Shown here in pieces: positions 57,491 through 64,000 of a stretch of 64,000 nt of DNA. The position numbers and the translations under genes are program-made. The stretch's first letter is position 1. Each line of letters begins with the position of its first letter. Under the pieces are notes generated by a model. That model searched no databases. It had not been told where the DNA came from and was given only the letters and a program-made list of their open reading frames with translations. Origin of the DNA: Parapristionchus giblindavisi (taxonomy: Eukaryota > Nematoda > Chromadorea > Rhabditida > Diplogasteridae); assembly GCA_943737045.1 (NCBI GenBank), contig CALSFV010000257.1, positions 248,001-312,000 on the forward strand, given 5' to 3'.

Positions 57491-59970
57491 ATGAGTAATG
57501 CAAGGAGAACTACGAAAAGGAAGGTTTGTATAGTATCATTGATTGTCTTAAATTAGAATTCTCGAATTATTCAAGCTATTGATTAAAATCAATTATAATG
57601 AAAGTTAGTAATTTAAATCAAACCATGTTATTTTGCTATGTTGTGACTAACTTAAAATTAAGGAAGTGTGCAGTTAAATTTTTGAGTAGACATAACTATG
57701 ATAATCATGTTGATTTTGATTTGTTTGATAGACCACTGCTCCTCTGAGAGAACCGAAGAAAGAAATCGATGAATCCATTATTCCTTCTAAAGTGACCAAG
57801 GTGACAATTACTTTTCCACCTTAACAAATCGATATGTGATCATAAACTTCAACTACATAGGTTACTCTAGTCTCTTTGTTTTAATTTACTCGCTTGCACC
57901 GGCAGAGTATTTACAGTAAACATCTTATCCGTTTATAAAAGGGGCTTCACAGATAGCGAATATGTAATTGAATCAAAAATTATAAATTCTTGATATTTCG
58001 ATAATAAAAACTGAAATTTGAAAAGTTTGACTTATCAACTTATTCCAATATCTTCAGAATGATGGTAATAATGGAATTGTTCTGAGTGATAATGAAGACA
58101 AGGATGCTCAGGTACGTTTATTTTATTTTTTGTTGGTATTTTCGTTTACTTTATTTTTATTTTGGTATTTTCCCCTGAAATATTCATTATCCATTTTTCC
58201 AGATTGAGCAATTGAAACTTGCCCTGGAGCAGTCCAAGGTTAGTGGGAAATATCAGGTTGATGCGAAAATTTCTTTACAAAATTAAGTATGAATGTATTT
58301 ATGTGCCACCTTCTTGACACTAGGTCATCGAAATCATACATGGGATATCTGGAGCTCGATTCTGGTGCATTCGAACGAAAAATGGTTAATTTTACAGGGG
58401 GCATTGCAAATACGAGGGACCAAGTGTTGTAAAGAAACTTTCGCATCAATCTACTATTAACTGTTTTGTTCATAATATGATGATATCATTTTTGTAGGAG
58501 GAAACAGAAAGTATGATCCTTACGGAAAAATCTCTCCGAGTAGTTATTAATATGAAGAATAAGGAGAATGAGAAACTAAAAGGGACTCTGGTTAGTGAAT
58601 TTATTTAAGTATATTGTTTTATTACCCTTACTCTAACTAATATACAGACAGAGATCAAATCTGAAAATGATCAATTGAAGTTAAAATTAGAGGAATTGCC
58701 ACTTCAAATGACTAAAATGGTTGGTCCAATATTCTATTCTCATTGACAGAATTCTTTTTACACTGAAAATTCTTTTTGTGCAGACTAACGAGGGTACAAT
58801 ACGTATGGCTATTCCTAATATTTCGAGTCTAGTTGAAGATCGTGATCATTTCTCTAAGAATATGATGATTTGTGGAAAGAAATGGTACGCATTGATTTCT
58901 CTTTCTAACTAGACATTTGTATGGTATAGCAAGGTGAACTATTCCAGGAAAATGGTAGCTGCTAAAAAGAAAGAAGGAAGTGAAAATTTTCTAGCAGTTT
59001 ATATCTACTACTATAGCGACGATTCCGAGTTGGTTCTCGACGTTTCTTTTTACTTCAGAGGATTGTTTTGCAGCGTCACTCCCTGTACTGTAGTGAGCAA
59101 GATTCGCCTCATCAATCTCAATAATAAATCAAATGACTTCGAGAAGGCTCTCAATACCACTTTCACTGAGACTTCGAATTTGGGATTTCCTCACTTTATC
59201 ACTTGGAAAGTATGTTTTTATCCTTCATTTTTGCTGCGTATTGAAAGTGTTAGTTCAGGGCATAAGTAGTGATAATCTACAGTTTTATTAACAGTGACAA
59301 ATAACACATGTTAATAGAAGAATAGACAGGGCGTACGGTATTCATTACTTTTGGATGCGTAATTAACGAAAATTGTTTTCGATATTTCATTCGTTGTTCC
59401 AATTTGTTCGTGTTTTTGTTTTCGTTTATTGACCATTTTTGATAACCGTCACAGAAAAAATCACTATCACACTCGAAATGGTAACGCTTGAAATTGTAAT
59501 TGCCGATATTGCCGCTTGCCGAAACAATCCCTTGCATACCCCTGGCCTAGACATTAGTGTTCTTTAGTCGACTAAAATTCTCGAATATTTTCAGTCGACA
59601 TAGTAGATATAAGTGGACAGACCAGGCGAGAGAGTTAAAGAGGTAGAGTAACGAGAGAGTGTGTAGATCAGAGAGGATCTGATTTAGATCTGATCTCCCA
59701 TGTACATATTTACATGTTGGTATACTCTTTTGCTTGGGAATAAGATGATCAATATACATAGGGAATAGGGCAGGTACTCAACAATTTTGAATGATTGAAC
59801 AATGAATTCAGTATCTTCTCGACGAATCGAAAGGCTACGTCAAGAAGGATAGAATCGTTCTTGAAATGGAACTGAAAGTGTGCCAAGAATCATCTGATAG
59901 AGATTCAGACAGGGTCATGATTCTGAATCACTCCGATTCAGGATCATGTTCAACTTCAGATTCAAAGTAA
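57491..59970 (+). CDS. M11: class A coiled-coil MATH-domain protein with acidic tail
   Basis: Exons 57491-57523, 57732-57800, 58058-58111, 58203-58238, 58498-58590, 58648-58719, 58784-58884, 58948-59028, 59074-59209, 59812-59970; about 277 residues. MSNARRTTKRK is followed by an extra exon (TTAPLREPKKEIDESIIPSK) seen only here and in M12. One module IEQLKLALEQSK, a shortened coil exon (31 codons), MATH (TNEGTIRMAIPNIS; FLAVYIYYYSDDS; PCTVVSKIRLINLNNKS; GYVKKDRIVLEMELKV) and a Ser/Asp tail (SSDRDSDRVM, SDSGSCSTSDSK). The last intron is 602 nt, longer than in paralogs, with an unrecognised insert. No frame break seen. Confidence 0.83.
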
Positions 59971-60648
59971 ATCTTCTATTTCGTTTTCATATTTTGTTCT
60001 TTTTCTTATTCATCATTTTATCAGAAAGTGGTCTGTATACTGTATATACAGTATAAGTTATTCATTGCTTTTGACGTTTTCTTGGAAAATTTATAATCTT
60101 TTACTCCCGTTTTGTCTTTTTATCTCTTCAATACTTATTATGCACGTCTTGCATCGATGTTCTTTTACGGAATCTATTGATTTGCCCATTTATACCGTAT
60201 CATTCATCTTCTCATTATCGTACCATTCTTTAATCACTAATATTTTATCTAGATTTATCTTAATTGCTTAGTATTGTTTACTGTTACATTGTTTTCTTTA
60301 TTCTTCTGACAAAATTTACCGTAGTCCAAATTAGCATTTACCGAAGCTCATTGTTTTTTATATTGTTGCATTTTATATTCATTTTGTTATATCACTCCAT
60401 CAACAAATCTTTATCATGTTCGCACTTTGATGTGCTGGGGTAGGGATACTAAGCTTTTGACTAATATTTAGTCTTTTGTTCGTATTCTTGCTCATTATAT
60501 TTATTAAATTTGTTGATGTCTTGTTATCGTTGTTGCAGTTGGATAAAACTATATTTGGTATAACTGTCTTATTTTCATTATATTGGTTCATATCCATTGT
60601 GATACTACATGAATTATTTGGAATTTGATTAACAATACAAAGAATCGT
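59971..60648. other. M11 to M12 spacer with palindrome
   Basis: Palindrome copy at 60035-60056 with one terminal mismatch (GTATAA instead of GTATAC). Otherwise a near copy of the M10-M11 spacer. Confidence 0.55.
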
Positions 60649-60680
60649 GGTTACTGTAGGACTGATTAAGAATACATTCG
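60649..60680 (+). promoter_or_regulatory. Conserved 32-bp motif upstream of M12 start
   Basis: GGTTACTGTAGGACTGATTA then AGAATACATTCG, 19 bp before the ATG. Confidence 0.5.
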
Positions 60681-60699
60681 ATTGTTGTGCTGATCAAAG

Positions 60700-63219
60700 A
60701 TGAGTAATGCAAGGAGAACTACGAAGAGGAAGGTTTGTATAACAACATTGATTGTCTTAAATTAGAGTACTCGAATTATTCCTGCTTATTGATTAAATTC
60801 GTTGTAACTAAAATCAAACCATGTTATTTTGCTAGGCTGCCGTATGACTAACTTATGTTAAATGCTATATTAATATGTAAAATTAAGGAAATGTGTAGTT
60901 ACATTTTTGAGTAGATATAACTATGATAATAATGTTGATATTGATTTGTTTGATAGACCACTCCTCGGAGAGAACCGAAGAAAGAAATCGATGAACCAAT
61001 TATTCCATCTAAAGTGACCAAGGTAACAATTACTTTTCCACCTTAAAAAATCGATAGACAAGGTATCATAAACTTCAATTACATAGGTTACTCTATGCTC
61101 TTTGTTTTATTTAACTCGCTTGTACCGGAATAGTCCTTTACTGTAAACACATAAACTTATCCTTTTATAAAGGGTCTCCACAGATAGCGAATATAAAAAT
61201 TGAATCGAAAATTATAAATTCTGACCATTTCGATAATAAATACCGAAATGCAGTTAACATTTGAAAAGTTTGACTTATCAACTTATTCCAATATCTTCAG
61301 AATGATAATCCTAATGGAATTGTTCAAAGCGATAATGAAGACAAGGCTGCTCAGGTACTTATCGTTTATTTTATTTTTTGTTGCTATTTTCGTTTATTTT
61401 ATTTTTATTTTGGTATTTCCCCTGAGACATTATCGATTTTTCCAGATTGAGCAATTGAAACTTGCCCTGGAGCAGTCGAAGGTTAGTGGTAAATTTCAGG
61501 TTGATGCGAAAGTTTCTTTACAAAATTAAGTACGAATGTATTTATGCGCCACCTTCACTACACTCATTATAGTAGAGGGTACACTTTTCATCCAGATTGA
61601 TGAGATCACTGGAGAGTAGAGGGATAAACAACAATAGAAATAAAAAAGAGGGACCAAGTGTTGTAAAGAAACTTTTGCATCAACCTAATAGTAACAGTTT
61701 TGTTCGTGATATAATGATATCATTTTTGTAGGAGGAAACAAAAAGTCTGATCCTTACGGAAAAATCTCTTCGAGTAGTTATTAATATGAAGAATAAGGAT
61801 TTGGAAACAGAAAGAAAGGAGAATGAGAAACTTAAACAGACTTTAGTTAGTGAATTTATTTAAGTTCATTGTTTTATTACTTTTACTCTAACTAATATAC
61901 AGAGAGAGGTCAAATCTGTTGTAGATATTATGAACATTGTAATATCGATTTTTTTCAGAATGAACAATTGAAAACTACCCTGGAGCTGTCGAAGGTTAGT
62001 GGCAAATTTTAACAGTTCTGTTCGGGATATGATGTATATCATTTGTCTATTAGGAAACAAACAGACTGATCCTTACGGAAAAATCTCTTCAAGATGAAAT
62101 TAATATGAAGAATGAGGATTTTGAGAAACTCAAAGAGACTCTAGTTAGTGAATTTACTTAATTGCATTGTTTTATCGCGCTTGTATGATTTAACTAATAT
62201 ACAGACAGAGATCAAATCTGAAAATGATCAATTGAAGATAAAATTAGAGGAATTGCCACTTCAAATGTCTAAAATGGTTGGTCCAATGTTCAATTCTCAG
62301 AATTCTTTTTACATTTAACTTCTTTGGTGCAGACTAACGAGGGTACAATACGTATGAGTATTCCTAATATTTCGAGTCTTGTTGAAGATCGTGATCATTT
62401 CTCTGAGAGTATGATGATTTGTGGAAAGAAATGGTACCAATTCATTTCTCATTATAATTATAATGATTTCACATTTTCCATATGTGCATACACCGTCACG
62501 TAAAGTTCACGTTTACGTAAATTTTGGAGCGTGTTTGGTCCCAATTGGGAAACCCTTAATGTCAATTGGGATACAGTAGAAGATATCGTAACAATTGATC
62601 AATAACGGTTGACTACCGGAAGAAAAAGACAACCTTGAACAGAAATTTTTATTTAGATCCAGGGTTTTTTAATTGAGTCCCGACACATTTCAAAATTCAC
62701 GTGGATGTGTACGTAAGGCAAATGTAACAGTATTTTCCGTGACGGCGCATGTGCTCCAGGCAAATGCAACGATGCTTAACTCATGATATAACACTATTCC
62801 AGGAAAATGGTAGCTAATAAAAAGAAAGTCGGAGATACATATTATCTAGCAGTTTATCTCTACAACTATATCAACGATTCCAAGTTAGTTCTCGACGTTT
62901 GCCTTTGCAATTTAAATGAATTTCTGTAGCGTAAAATGGAGTACTGCAAGGGTGACGGTACAACTTATCAATTTCAACAATCGATGGAACAATCTGGAGC
63001 GTTTTTTGTCTTGCATTTTCAAAGGAACTCCAGGAAGGGTGGGAAATGCTAAATTCATTTCTTGGGAGGTATTTCGATTTTTCATTTTGGACGATTTAAA
63101 ATTTAATTCAGGATCTTATCGATAAATCGAAAGGCTACGTCAGGAAGGATAGAATCGTTCTTGAAATGGAACTGAAAGTGTACCAAGAATCTGTTGATAC
63201 AGATTCAGAATCTAGTTAA
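60700..63219 (+). CDS. M12: class A coiled-coil MATH-domain protein with extra coil exons
   Basis: Exons 60700-60732, 60957-61022, 61301-61354, 61446-61481, 61732-61845, 61959-61994, 62054-62143, 62205-62276, 62333-62433, 62803-62883, 62930-63068, 63112-63219; about 309 residues. It has two module-plus-coil pairs (IEQLKLALEQSK with a 38-codon coil exon; NEQLKTTLELSK with a 30-codon one). Between them (61904-61919) sits a cut-off copy of the next coil exon, ending AGGTCAAATCTG, which marks the joint of the duplication. MATH: TNEGTIRMSIPNIS; YYLAVYLYNYINDS; ARVTVQLINFNNR; GYVRKDRIVLEMELKVYQE. The CTV motif of paralogs is replaced (WSTARV). A TAA after ESS truncates the acidic tail that still reads open downstream (SSDSYSRYTSEPK). 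Confidence 0.8.
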
Positions 63220-63752
63220 TCTTCTGACTCCTATTCAAGATATACTTCAGAACCTAAGTAAATCTTCTATTTCGTTTTCATATTTCATTCTTTTTCTTAT
63301 TCATCATTCTATCAGAAGGTGCTGTGTATACTGTATATACAGTATACGTTATTCATTGTTTTTGACGTTTTTTTTTGGTAAAATCTGTAATCTTTTACTC
63401 CCGCTTTGTCTTTTTATCTCTTCAATACTAATAATGCATATCTTGCATCGATGGTTTTTGCCCATTTATACCGTAGCATTCTTCATCTCATCCATTCTTT
63501 AATCACTAGTATTTTCTCTAGTTCTCTATCAATTATTTGGTACTGTTACATTGGTTTCATTATTCTTCTGAAATTTACCTTAGTCCAAACTTTTACCGAA
63601 GCTCATTGTTCATTTATATTGTTACATTTTATTTTCATTTTGTTATATCACTCACTAGGGAATGGTTTCTTTGATGCATGAAATTACGGTTAGTGACCTA
63701 CATAGCGATAATCAGCATGGTCGACTTAGTAAGAATCAACTTTCAAAAGCTG
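63220..63752. other. M12 3' flank
   Basis: First about 40 bp are the former coding tail beyond the new stop. Palindrome (22 bp) at 63326-63347. Rest resembles the M10 and M11 spacers. Confidence 0.55.
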
Positions 63753-64000
63753 CAGTTGATCGGTTTTTTGAACGAAACCCGTCGCATATCCGCCGCACGA
63801 AAGACAGCCAAAGTAGATTTTTTGGACTTGATTTCCATTGAAACAGCAATTTTTTGTTGGAATTACCATTTAGACATAAAATTCTGTCTGGGGAATCGAA
63901 CTCGTGTTCAAAAAGTGGAAAAACAAAGAAAAATGCATTTTTTGGCTGTCTTTCGTGAGGCAGATATGCGACGGGTTTCGTTAAAAAAATCGATCAACTG
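63753..64000. mobile_element. Foldback element at right edge
   Basis: Left arm begins CAGTTGATCGGTTTTTTGAA; the last bases of the window read AAATCGATCAACTG, its complement. Arms of about 75 bp share GAAACCCGTCGCATATC and GAAAGACAGCCAAA. About 248 bp; the target duplication on the right falls outside the window. Confidence 0.78.

Noticed and set aside
1..64000. Selfish toxin-antidote locus as an explanation for the array
   Set aside because: Nothing in the sequence identifies a toxin or antidote; tandem expansion and decay alone do not support it.

Overview
The window is eukaryotic genomic DNA, most probably from a nematode (Caenorhabditis-like). The signs are a very AT-rich background, many short introns with T-rich (T)TTTCAG acceptors, tiny exons, AATAAA signals, and lineage-expanded MATH and BTB genes. 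Genus and species cannot be fixed from the sequence alone.

The backbone is a head-to-tail array of twelve related genes, all on the + strand, called M1 to M12 here. Each encodes a predicted coiled coil followed by a C-terminal MATH (meprin/TRAF-homology) domain. I assembled them exon by exon from splice signals and cross-paralog alignment; long ORFs are absent because exons are 33-150 nt. Three classes differ at the N-terminus. Class A starts MS(N/D/E/K)ARRTTKRK (M3, M5, M8, M9, M11, M12; M10 is a relative). Class B has a long multi-exon coil (M2, M6, M7). Class C starts MS(T/S)GAAND (M4 plus three orphan 5' heads H1, H2, H3). M1 enters from the left edge. A BTB-domain gene lies at 51147-53638, between M9 and M10.

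Layout: 1-14714 holds M1-M5 and a 28-bp minisatellite. 15313-18750 is a rearranged unit (orphan head H1, MITEs, a class A first exon). 18754-24712 is M6, interrupted by an LTR element. 25329-29673 is M7. 29754-37037 is a repeat block: a long foldback element whose right arm carries a 4.6-kb LTR element. 37254-45664 holds head H2, a 4.5-kb foldback (itself hit by a LINE fragment and two MITE-like elements) and M8. 46259-50503 holds head H3 and M9. The BTB gene and M10-M12 follow, and another foldback arm pair runs to the right edge.

MATH domains are substrate-binding folds and, when fused to BTB, recruit targets to CUL3 ubiquitin ligases. Here the MATH proteins carry coiled coils instead, and a BTB protein is encoded separately in the same array. 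Joint action is an inference, not something the sequence proves. The coil exons are nearly all phase 0 at both ends, so they can be gained, lost or duplicated without breaking frame, and the array shows several such events. Mobile elements make up roughly a third of the window and sit mainly in introns and between genes.
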